Part shown: piece by piece, positions 37,614-45,191 of the stretch
How the letters are laid out: each line of letters begins with the position of its first letter
Position numbering within the stretch: position 1 is the stretch's first letter
Assembly (NCBI GenBank): GCA_964657325.1
Contig: CAZZVE010000012.1
Span: 1-64,000 of the forward strand
Reading direction: 5' to 3'
Origin: JBBQVS01 sp964657325
GTDB taxonomy: Bacteria > Chloroflexota > Ktedonobacteria > Ktedonobacterales > Ktedonobacteraceae
Length of the DNA: 64,000 nt
Notes under the pieces: model-generated
Told to the model about the DNA's origin: nothing
Database searches by the model: none
What the model saw: only the letters and a program-made list of their open reading frames with translations
Program-made: the position numbers and the translations under genes

Positions 37614-37690
37614 TATGAGTGATTCTCCTTCGTTGTTAACGTTATAACACATACATGTGCGAGTTCGATAACATTTTATGCATATACCAA

Positions 37691-37814
37691 ATGGTAGGGG
37701 TCAAATTCATTACACCCTGTTGGCAAATACGAATGTCGAGAACATAAGAAGTGTTTCAACATCTTATAAGATTGTGCGTTGCCAACAAGGTGTAATGAAT
37801 TTGACCCCTACCAT
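37691..37814. repeat. Family C inverted-repeat element, copy 3 (variant arms)
   Basis: 124 bases; perfect terminal arms at both ends. The core arm reads TCAAATTCATTACACC where copies 1, 2 and 4 have TCTAATTCTATTACACC. The right arm carries the matching change, so pairing is kept. The interior has GTGTTTCAACATCTT (37751-37765), the family's central motif. It lies between divergent genes. Confidence 0.9.
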
Positions 37815-37908
37815 ACCATATACATTTGTTTATCACCATAAATCAGCCCTACACACTCATTGTGCTATAATGAGTCATGCTGAATAGGAGAAAGGAAGAG
37901 ATAGGGCT

Positions 37909-38166
37909 ATGCGAGTAGTTGATGATGGCAGTCCAAAGTATGCTGCCGTTCTCGGTGTGCTTTTGGACTGGAAACAGTTGCCGGAAAGCGATATAACACG
38001 TATGCTTCGCACCTTCTATCTCACCACAGACGATTTTCGTGAAATGGAAGATCAGGGCTTGCTCACAATGACATTTGTGGGTGACGAATACATGATTACA
38101 TCCACTCTTTTAAGCCGCATCTGGCTAGAACAATATAAGAGCGAGTTCCAAGAACAGAAAAAGTAA
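37909..38166 (+). CDS. Small protein of unknown function upstream of a rhodanese
   Basis: 85 residues, mostly helical. PESDITRMLRTFYLTTDDFREMEDQGLL resembles a short winged or helical bundle, but I do not recognise a family. The ATG follows GGAAGAG. It ends 13 bases before the rhodanese gene and is very likely co-transcribed with it. Confidence 0.7.
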   Translation: MRVVDDGSPKYAAVLGVLLDWKQLPESDITRMLRTFYLTTDDFREMEDQGLLTMTFVGDEYMITSTLLSRIWLEQYKSEFQEQKK

Positions 38167-38179
38167 GGAGACGATAGGC

Positions 38180-38533
38180 ATGGCATATGAAGACGAGGAC
38201 GAAGCATTACCCTACACAACGATTGGTACGGATGATGCAAAACGTATGATTGATTCTGGTACACGTGTAATAGATGTGCGTACACCAGAGGAGTGGAACC
38301 GTGGGCATATTGCCGAGGCAGAACTTGTGACGATTGATGGCATTTACAGTTTTGGCAAGGCACTCAAAGAATTGAATTTGCCAACAGATGAAGATGTAAT
38401 CTTTGTCTGTGCATCAGGACAGCGTAGCTCAACTGCATCTGAAATCGCGCTACTGACAGGTCTCAACAAAGTTCATAATCTAGCAAATGGCATGAACGGC
38501 TGGGTTGGTCGTCGCTATCCAATTGAACGATAA
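38180..38533 (+). CDS. Rhodanese-like sulfurtransferase
   Basis: 117 residues, one rhodanese domain. VIDVRTPEEWNRGHIAEAEL is the substrate-domain signature. The active-site loop CASGQRSSTA has the persulfide cysteine. NLANGMNGWVG closes the fold. It is the second gene after the 85-residue protein, with an AAGGAG site. The role could be sulfur transfer or redox; nothing adjacent settles this. A family A repeat begins three bases after its stop. Confidence 0.9.
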   Translation: MAYEDEDEALPYTTIGTDDAKRMIDSGTRVIDVRTPEEWNRGHIAEAELVTIDGIYSFGKALKELNLPTDEDVIFVCASGQRSSTASEIALLTGLNKVHNLANGMNGWVGRRYPIER

Positions 38534-38535
38534 TT

Positions 38536-38611
38536 TGTAGGGGCCGATGTATCACGTCCTTTGAAATAATCGACCGCTGACAAGGACGTGATACATCCAT
38601 CAGTCCCTACA
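38536..38611. repeat. Family A inverted repeat, copy 4 (variant, right arm with insertion)
   Basis: TGTAGGGGCCGATGTATCAC pairs with a right arm that carries GTGATACATC. The core change GCG to ACG is matched on the other side. The right arm has four extra bases (CATC duplicated), making a bulge. It lies between the rhodanese and fabI genes. Confidence 0.85.
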
Positions 38612-38635
38612 CTATCATATCAGAGGAGGAAGAGT

Positions 38636-39406
38636 ATGGCTTTATTAGAGGGTAAGAAAGCACTTATTTTTGGCGTGGCGAACCATCGCTCCATTGGCTG
38701 GGCTATCGCTCAATCGCTCGCGTCAGAGGGCGCGCAGATTATGCTGGCCTATCAGGATCGTATGGAAAAGTATGTGCGCGAACTGGCAACAAAAATTCCT
38801 AATACGTCGGTTGTGCAATGTGATGTGCAGCAGGACGATCAGCTTGATGCTGCATTTGCAGAGGCGAGCAATATATTTCACGGGGAACTTGACATTCTTA
38901 TTCACTCAGTCGCCTATGCGCCACCAAGCGAACTAGAGAATCCCTTCACTGATACTACGCGTGCTGGTTTCCATACCGCACTCGACATCAGCGCGTATTC
39001 GTTGATCGCAATGGCAAAGCGCGCGAAACCACTGATGCAAGCCAAAGGTGGCAATATGCTTACTCTTACCTACATGGCGAGCGAGCGTGTGATGCCAAAG
39101 TACAACGTCATGGCGGTTGCCAAGGCTGCGTTAGAGTGTAGTGTACGCTATCTCGCGTTTGAATTAGGTGAGTACAACATTCGCGTTAACGCTATCTCGG
39201 CGGGTCCTCTGAACACGCTTGCTGCACGTGGCGTCTCTGGCTTCACCTCGTTCCGTGAGCAGATGGGGCAAGTCGCACCACTACGCCGCAACATTGAACA
39301 GAGCGAGGTAGGTGATGCCGCGATGTTCCTCTGTGGGCCATATGCACGAGCTATTACGGGTGAAATCATGTTCGTCGATGCAGGTTACAATATTATGGGT
39401 GCGTAG
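38636..39406 (+). CDS. fabI: Enoyl-[acyl-carrier-protein] reductase (NADH), FabI
   Basis: 256 residues from ATG 38636 (AGAGGAGGAAGAGT just upstream). A frame reaching 38588 lies in a repeat. Catalyses the last reduction in each fatty-acid elongation cycle and is the triclosan-target family. FabI-type features: GVANHRSIGWAIA cofactor loop, and the Y-x6-K catalytic motif in YNVMAVAKAALE. The last codon and stop lie in a 74-base palindrome shared with the convergent cupin gene. No other fab genes adjoin it. Confidence 0.95.
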   Translation: MALLEGKKALIFGVANHRSIGWAIAQSLASEGAQIMLAYQDRMEKYVRELATKIPNTSVVQCDVQQDDQLDAAFAEASNIFHGELDILIHSVAYAPPSELENPFTDTTRAGFHTALDISAYSLIAMAKRAKPLMQAKGGNMLTLTYMASERVMPKYNVMAVAKAALECSVRYLAFELGEYNIRVNAISAGPLNTLAARGVSGFTSFREQMGQVAPLRRNIEQSEVGDAAMFLCGPYARAITGEIMFVDAGYNIMGA

Positions 39407-39473
39407 AAACGACGAACAAAATGGACGGGTACGGCGCGCCGTACCCGTCCATTTTGTTCGTCGTTTCTACGCA
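39400..39473. terminator. 74-base perfect loopless palindrome across fabI and cupin stop codons
   Basis: Each 37-base half is the exact complement of the other, centred on GGCGCGCC (39436/39437). The sequence GCGTAG at each end encodes the last Ala and stop of both convergent genes. The A/T-rich tract AACAAAATGG can provide only weak U-runs, so it is a terminator candidate without a classical loop. Confidence 0.85.
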
Positions 39474-39826
39474 TTCATGTTTGTACGTTCAGGTCGAAAT
39501 GCAGGTATACACAATGACCAGTATTCGCATAGGAATTCCTGGCTGGCATTGCTATAAATCACTCGCGTACTCTTCTCAATTAAACATGTTTCTCCAACTT
39601 CAATAGTAAGCTGTTCGCTGTCTGTTTCAACCGCAAGTGTGCCTTGTACCACAATTACCACCTCATCAAACGCGGCAATTTGCGCTGGTTCGCGCCATGC
39701 GGGAGGAGCTGTCATGTGCGCAAGGCTGAATGCATCACTTTTTGTGTTCAAAACTCCGAAATGCTCATCAATGATTTTTCCATCCTCACGTGGAAAGATT
39801 GTGCCATGTGTTATTTTGCGTATCAT
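39467..39826 (-). CDS. Cupin-domain protein
   Basis: 119 residues from ATG 39826 with AAAGAGGTAACC upstream. A single beta-barrel cupin: AAFDEVVIVVQGTLAVET is motif 1, EVGETCLIEKSTRVIYSN is motif 2. The usual histidines of motif 1 are replaced, so metal binding is doubtful. It resembles the EutQ-like branch. It lies 10 bases after the S1C protease gene on the same strand, so the two may be co-transcribed. Ligand unknown. Confidence 0.8.
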   Translation of the reverse strand: MIRKITHGTIFPREDGKIIDEHFGVLNTKSDAFSLAHMTAPPAWREPAQIAAFDEVVIVVQGTLAVETDSEQLTIEVGETCLIEKSTRVIYSNASQEFLCEYWSLCIPAFRPERTNMNA

Positions 39827-39836
39827 GGTTACCTCT

Positions 39837-41612
39837 TTACTGCTCAAAGCGACGTACAAAAGTAGACGATGCAGGCGGTACTGGTGCAGGTTCACCACAA
39901 ATGCTACAGAAACGTGCAGTCGAGCGATTCAGGTGTCCACAAGGCCAGTGATGGAGTATCCCAGAGGCGTCAGCGGAAGGCGTAGTTTGCTGCCCTAGTG
40001 ATGCTTGTGGAGCAGGTGTTATCGACCCTTGTGGCGGTTGCTGTCTCACAGTTGGTTGTTGTCCCGGATAGGGTTGTACAGGGGCAAGTGGTGGACTTCC
40101 AAATGCTGATAAACCATTGTTATATGCTTGTGGAGCATTTGGAATAGAAGGCGCAAAACCATTATTTACCTGCTGTTGTACCTGTGGCACTGGTACTGGT
40201 CGCATTGGAACACCTGGAGCCATTTGAGTGGAATATCCTTGTCCCACATTTACAGGAGTTGCGCTTTTCTTGCCTCGTCGTCCGAAGCCGAGAGCAACAA
40301 TTAAAAGTGCGAGAAATGCGATGAGTGTTAACGCTCCAATAGTCCATGCAAGAGCTGGAATGGAGGTCGTCTTGCCAATACTGATTGGGCTAACAGCTGG
40401 CTGTGCCTCGTTCTTTGCCTGCTCTTGTGCATAGTTCAGATAAGGTGTAACAGCTTTGAAATTAGGATAAGTTGTTTGTAGCTGTGACAAGTCCGTCTGC
40501 GCCTTGTGCCAGTGCCCAGCAGATGTCGAGGCGTAATCAGTGAACCCCTGGCTCCATGCCTTCTGAAACCCTCCTGGCGTTGTATCAAGGTTGAGTGATT
40601 GAATCAACGCTTGCGCACTACTACTGGCTTGCAAGAAACTGGTACTACCAGGAGAGTTCGGGTTAGCGGTGCCGAAACTGACGATGCCAACAATCTTGCC
40701 ACTACTATTGAGCGCGGGACCGCCGCTATCGCCATGTTCGACATTGCCTCCAACTTGAATAACTGGGGCACCATTATCGGTCGTTTTTAGCGAACTGACA
40801 ATAATTTTGTTGATAGACGAAGTGAGCACGCTTGTTGGACTATTGCCGACATCACCATTACCGGGGAAACCAATAATTGTGAGTTCATCTTGCTGTTGCA
40901 CAGCTGTTGAGTCACCAATAGCTATACTTGGCGTATCGGTAAGCGCGACATGAACAATCGCGGTATCTCTCTGATCGACAGCACTTTCTTTCTCTATAGT
41001 ATCAATCTTAGCATGAATTTCTGGTGGCACGTTTTGAAAGCTCGTTGCTGTCAGAGGACCAGTGTACGCTGTACTGAAAAAAGCCTCGCTTACAGCTGGA
41101 CTATACTGTGGGTCTGATGCTATCGAATTATTTTGTAGTGCTGTTGCCACTTGATCTTTCGTAACCTGCTGAGTACCATGCTGATTGATATAGGTAGCAA
41201 CATCAGGTGCAGCTAACGTATCAAGATATTGGCTTAATGATGCATCATGAGGTGGATTGACAACATGGTCTGCTGTCAGAATATCACCATGGCTGCTAAT
41301 AAAAGCACCACTGCCAGAGAGTTCAACAGGATATGGGTCGCCTGTTTGAGGGAAGGTAACGGTCGTTGTCTGCGAAAAATGCACGGTCAATTTCGCGGGT
41401 ACATCAGTAATGATGCGTACCACTGCTGGCGTCGCAACGTCTACAGCACGCACAACCGGGTCTGCAACGTTACCTCCGGGTACTCCATCTGCATAGGCAA
41501 CAGAATACACTTGTATAAAAAAGAGGGCGCAGAGCACACTTATGAGCGAGAGCAGACGCATAATATGACAGTTGATATGTAACAGTCTATGTGTAACGTT
41601 TTTTATCGGCAT
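39837..41612 (-). CDS. Membrane-anchored S1C serine protease with a C-terminal zinc ribbon
   Basis: 591 residues. A signal or anchor segment (residues ~19-40) is followed by a trypsin-like domain: His116 in LTADHVV, Asp in QRDTAIVHV, and the serine in HGDSGGPAL. About 110 residues of helical linker lead to a membrane segment (LAWTIGALTLIAFLALLIVAL). A Pro/Gln-rich cytoplasmic tail follows, ending in a zinc ribbon (WPCGHLNRSTARFCSICGE). No PDZ domain is seen. The topology puts the protease outside and the ribbon inside, suggesting signalling across the membrane (inference). AAGGT precedes the ATG at 41612. Confidence 0.88.
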   Translation of the reverse strand: MPIKNVTHRLLHINCHIMRLLSLISVLCALFFIQVYSVAYADGVPGGNVADPVVRAVDVATPAVVRIITDVPAKLTVHFSQTTTVTFPQTGDPYPVELSGSGAFISSHGDILTADHVVNPPHDASLSQYLDTLAAPDVATYINQHGTQQVTKDQVATALQNNSIASDPQYSPAVSEAFFSTAYTGPLTATSFQNVPPEIHAKIDTIEKESAVDQRDTAIVHVALTDTPSIAIGDSTAVQQQDELTIIGFPGNGDVGNSPTSVLTSSINKIIVSSLKTTDNGAPVIQVGGNVEHGDSGGPALNSSGKIVGIVSFGTANPNSPGSTSFLQASSSAQALIQSLNLDTTPGGFQKAWSQGFTDYASTSAGHWHKAQTDLSQLQTTYPNFKAVTPYLNYAQEQAKNEAQPAVSPISIGKTTSIPALAWTIGALTLIAFLALLIVALGFGRRGKKSATPVNVGQGYSTQMAPGVPMRPVPVPQVQQQVNNGFAPSIPNAPQAYNNGLSAFGSPPLAPVQPYPGQQPTVRQQPPQGSITPAPQASLGQQTTPSADASGILHHWPCGHLNRSTARFCSICGEPAPVPPASSTFVRRFEQ

Positions 41613-41665
41613 AGTACCTTATCCTACTCCCGACTACAGAATGAAGAATGCTTTGTTAGCATTAT

Positions 41666-41695
41666 TATATATTGTACTACGTAAAATACGTCCAA
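41666..41695 (-). promoter_or_regulatory. Probable promoter of the S1C protease-cupin unit
   Basis: On the minus strand: TTGGAC (41690-41695), 18-base spacer, TATATA (41666-41671). TATAAT overlaps slightly further on. The leader would be about 45 bases. Confidence 0.5.
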
Positions 41696-41799
41696 TAGAA
41701 GGACGAGTTGCACCGAATAGGCAAATAAGAGGGACGCAAGCACCTTGAAAGACACGAATGGAATAGAACACTGTCTATGTAACAGTGATTGTGTATCGT

Positions 41800-41873
41800 C
41801 TGTAGGGACCGATTCATCGCGTCCTCGTTGTGTTTCAATTGCCAACGAGGACGCGATGAATCGGTCCCTACAG
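41800..41873. repeat. Family A inverted repeat, copy 5 (variant core)
   Basis: Perfect ~31-base arms. The core is ACCGATTCATCGCGTCC instead of ACCGATGTATCGCGTCC, and the right arm changes in step (GATGAATCGGT). The GNAT gene's stop codon is made of repeat sequence. Confidence 0.92.
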
Positions 41874-42428
41874 ATAGTGCCATTCGCTCTCTAGCATTCC
41901 AAACACCTTCAGGTCCACATAGTGATCGTATAACCATTCGGCTTGTCGTATAATGCCTTCGAGTGTAAAGCCCAAGCGTTGAGGAATAGCACAACTTTGT
42001 ATATTAGCAGGAGCACAACGTATCTCAACCTTGTTGAGATGCCATTCATCGAAGGCGTATGCCACCATCGCCTTACACGCTTTCGTCATCAAGCCTTTGC
42101 CTTGGAACGTTGCTCCTAGCCAGTAGCCAATTTCTACACGCCGACTTGACCAGTTGATCATATGAAAACTGATGGTTCCCACTATCTGTCGCTTATAAAG
42201 AATAACACAACCAAAACTACCATTACTGGTACGCTGTATGTTCAGGGTACGGATAAATGCATAGGTGTCCTCAACAGAGCGTGTACCATCTACCCACGGC
42301 AACCACTGACGTAGGTAGAGCCTGTTTGCATCGGTCAAAGCGAAAATATATGGAGCGTCGCGCTCTTCTATCGGGCGTAACTCAGTGTCCGCATCTATCC
42401 GAATACATAGTGTAGGAAATGTCGCCAT
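41868..42428 (-). CDS. GNAT-family N-acetyltransferase (RimJ/RimL type)
   Basis: 186 residues. ELRPIEERDAPYIFAL opens like RimL-type ribosomal-protein acetyltransferases. The acetyl-CoA loop is GATFQGKGLMTKA. VEIRCAPANIQSCAIPQRLGFTLEG is the conserved last part of the domain. The stop codon falls in the right arm of a family A repeat, which may have replaced the native gene end. Target unknown. Confidence 0.88.
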   Translation of the reverse strand: MATFPTLCIRIDADTELRPIEERDAPYIFALTDANRLYLRQWLPWVDGTRSVEDTYAFIRTLNIQRTSNGSFGCVILYKRQIVGTISFHMINWSSRRVEIGYWLGATFQGKGLMTKACKAMVAYAFDEWHLNKVEIRCAPANIQSCAIPQRLGFTLEGIIRQAEWLYDHYVDLKVFGMLESEWHYL

Positions 42429-42569
42429 AGCTCTCTTACGTTCCCTTCTCGCCTTAATTAGTGTACATGAACATAATAACGCATAAGAGCAACAGGGAGA
42501 TACGAGATGAAATATTTTTACGAGAGATTAAAAGAGACAGTTTTTATGTTACAGTTGAAGTGTCTTATA

Positions 42570-42639
42570 GAAAGACTGTGAAACAAATAGGCTGGGAAGT
42601 GATGAGCCGCTTCCCAGCCTATTTGTTTCACAGTCTTTC
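42570..42639. terminator. 30-base-arm hairpin after acsA
   Basis: Perfect 30-base arms (GAAAGACTGTGAAACAAATA plus ten) with a ten-base loop, five bases past the acsA stop. The T-rich end on the minus strand supports termination of acsA. Confidence 0.85.
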
Positions 42640-42643
42640 CAAA

Positions 42644-44578
42644 TTACTCCTCAATGGTTGTCAAATCTCCCAACTCTGTCCCTAACTCACGCGCTTTCAA
42701 GACACGGCGCATGATTTTACCGGAGCGCGTCTTAGGCAGGCCCGCGACAAAATCTAGCTCGGATGGTGTCGCAATTGGTCCTAGTTCACGGCGTACATGC
42801 TCGATCAGGCTTTTATGTAGTTCGTCGCTTGGCGTCTGACCAACCTTGAGCGTGACAAAGGCTTTGATTGCCTCACCCTTCATTGCGTCCGGCTTGCTGA
42901 TAACGCCAGCCTCGGCGACAGCGGGATGACTGACCAGCGCACTCTCCACATCAGCCGTCCCAATACGATGACCCGCGACATTCATTACGTCATCGAAGCG
43001 ACCCAGTACCGCGATATAGCCAGCGTCGTCAACCGTTGCCACATCGCCTGCTGTATAGTATGGTGGCACAGTACGCCAGTAGTCGAGGTAACGCTCCTCA
43101 TTTTTCCAGATGGTACGGAACATCTGAGGCCATGTCCCCTCGATCACCAGATACCCGCCTTGATTGATCCCCACAGGTTGCCCACTGCGGTCAAGCACCT
43201 TCACGGTATATCCTGGCAACGGCTTACCTGCGCGTCCAAGCCGTACCTCCATGCTTGGCAATGTTGCCACTGTTGGAGCGGCGGTCTCCGTCTGCCACCA
43301 GTTATCGCAGATAGTGACACGTCCATTTTCCCCAATATGTTCTCGCGCCCACAGGTATGCCTCTGGATTGAGTGGCTCACCTGCGCACACAATCAAGCGT
43401 AGACTTTTCAGGTCATGTGCCTTTGGATATTGTGGTCCAAACTTCATAAACATACGTAGCGCGGTAGGCGCGGTAAAGAGCTTGGTCACACCATACTTCT
43501 CGACGACTTCCCAAATAATCCCAGGATTGGGATAATCTGGCGCACCCTCACGTACGAGAATCGTTGTCCCGTTCGCCAGTGGGCCATACACCATCGCGCT
43601 ATGTCCTACAATCCAGCCAATATCGGACATGCACAGGTAGATATCGTCCTCTTTCAAGTCGAACGCCAACTTGATATAGTACGTCACACCAACCATGTAA
43701 CCACCATGTGTATAGACACATCCTTTGGGCGCACCCGTCGAGCCAGAGGTATAGAGCATAAACAACGGGTCTTCCGACTCCATGACCTCGGCTGGGCAAG
43801 TTGTTGCCTGTGCCTTACAGAGATCGTAGAAATCAACTTCGCGTGAGGGATCCAGTGGAACAACAGGATTAGCTCGGCGGTATACAACAACTTTTTCTAC
43901 CAGGTCCAGGTCTTTCACCGCCTCATCGACAATGGTTTTCAATTGCGTTACCTTGCCACGTCGATAGCCGATATCGGAGGTCACAATGACACGCGCCTCT
44001 GCATCCTCGATACGTGAGCGCAATGCACTACTACCTAATCCCGCATACACAACGGAGTGAATCGCGCCAATTCGTGCACATGCGAGCATAGTGACGATAC
44101 CCTCTGGTGTCAGTGGTAAGTAGATACAGACGCGATCACCCTTCTTCACGCCGAGCGAACGCAAGCCGTTAGCAACCTGACAGGTGAGGGCGAGTAACTC
44201 TGGAAACGTGTAGGTACGTTCCTCGCCATCCTCACCGACCCATAACAATGCAGTTTTGTTGGCACGACTCCCCTGTGTATGACGGTCAAGGCAGTTCGTC
44301 GTGATATTGACTTGTCCGTCAACAAACCACTGTGCGCCCGGAGCAGTTCCTTCCAGGGCATGTGACCACGGCTTGACCCACTCAAACTCTTGCGCGATCT
44401 CATTCCAGAACGCCTCAAGATTGCTCGCCGCTTTATCGTAGAGTGCCTGATAGTCTTTGACATCAACACTTGAGAGCATTTCGGCACTTGGCGCGAAATG
44501 TTCTTCCTTCGTCAACAACTGGCGAAAATCGTCTGCGGTAGAACTCTGCTGCTGTCCATCGTTGGATTGTGGGGCCAT
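42644..44578 (-). CDS. acsA: Acetyl-CoA synthetase (acetate-CoA ligase, AMP-forming)
   Basis: 644 residues, the family length. Activates acetate to acetyl-AMP and then acetyl-CoA. The ATP-binding loop is YTSGSTGAPKG. NWWQTETAAP keeps the tryptophan that restricts the pocket to acetate. The C-terminal lysine used for adenylation and acetylation control is in KTRSGKIMRR. AGAGGAGGAAAG precedes the ATG. Monocistronic, ending at the 42570-42639 hairpin. A propionate or short-chain preference cannot be excluded. Confidence 0.93.
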   Translation of the reverse strand: MAPQSNDGQQQSSTADDFRQLLTKEEHFAPSAEMLSSVDVKDYQALYDKAASNLEAFWNEIAQEFEWVKPWSHALEGTAPGAQWFVDGQVNITTNCLDRHTQGSRANKTALLWVGEDGEERTYTFPELLALTCQVANGLRSLGVKKGDRVCIYLPLTPEGIVTMLACARIGAIHSVVYAGLGSSALRSRIEDAEARVIVTSDIGYRRGKVTQLKTIVDEAVKDLDLVEKVVVYRRANPVVPLDPSREVDFYDLCKAQATTCPAEVMESEDPLFMLYTSGSTGAPKGCVYTHGGYMVGVTYYIKLAFDLKEDDIYLCMSDIGWIVGHSAMVYGPLANGTTILVREGAPDYPNPGIIWEVVEKYGVTKLFTAPTALRMFMKFGPQYPKAHDLKSLRLIVCAGEPLNPEAYLWAREHIGENGRVTICDNWWQTETAAPTVATLPSMEVRLGRAGKPLPGYTVKVLDRSGQPVGINQGGYLVIEGTWPQMFRTIWKNEERYLDYWRTVPPYYTAGDVATVDDAGYIAVLGRFDDVMNVAGHRIGTADVESALVSHPAVAEAGVISKPDAMKGEAIKAFVTLKVGQTPSDELHKSLIEHVRRELGPIATPSELDFVAGLPKTRSGKIMRRVLKARELGTELGDLTTIEE

Positions 44579-44658
44579 TGTTCTTTCCTCCTCTAATAAA
44601 AGATGAAGTCGTTCAACAATACACTCCCATATCTTATCATGTCCTACCGTGTAGCGAC

Positions 44659-45086
44659 CTAATTCTTGATCCTCAAGCGTCCAATCTGGTTAGCCTGTGC
44701 CTGGGTGAACCACAGTGTGTTTTCAGACTCGCGGGCGATATAAACTGGTTGTGCGTTTGCTGTGGGAAGTACAAACTCAGCAACATGGCCCATGTAGTGA
44801 TTAGACCAATTTTGCCGCTCTGAATCTTTGTGAACCACAGTGCATCATCGGGTCCCATTATAATACCGACAGGTGCTCCACCACTTGTAAGAATGGGAAA
44901 TTCCGACACCTGCCCATGCAAATTGATACGTCCAATTTTGTTGCCTGACAGTTCAGTAAACCAGAGTGCGTTGTCTGGTCCGCGTGTGATACCCTGCGGG
45001 CTAATGTGCGTGCCAAGAAGGGGGAACTCTTTGATCTTCACAGTCGTCTCGGCATGAGCCATAGTAGTAAACGAGAAGTTCAACAT
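44659..45086 (-). pseudogene. Virginiamycin B lyase-like remnant, frameshifted and N-terminally cut
   Basis: Two beta-propeller blades are clear (QGITRGPDNALWFTELSGNK and GIIMGPDDALWFTKIQSGK). About ten codons after the second, near 44795, the frame breaks. Shifting by one base restores a third blade (ENTLWFTQAQANQIGRLRI) ending in a stop at 44659. A normal Vgb has six or seven blades. Upstream the frame continues as a hydrophobic signal-like sequence (LVFSSLFMLNFSF, then MAHA) with no start codon before the rho terminator at 45134. This is a decayed internal fragment, flanked by intact genes. Confidence 0.78.
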
Positions 45087-45133
45087 AAAAAGACTACTGA
45101 AAACTAATTTGCTTAAAGCCCGTAAAAAGACAC

Positions 45134-45186
45134 AAAAAAGCTGCTGTGGTTACTGTCTCTGAAACAGTAATCACAGCAGCTTTTTT
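45134..45186. terminator. Rho-independent terminator of the rho gene
   Basis: 23-base arms (AAAAAAGCTGCTGTGG and on) with one G-T mismatch, seven-base loop, and T6 runs on both strands. It lies six bases past the rho stop. Confidence 0.9.
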
Positions 45187-45191
45187 AGATG

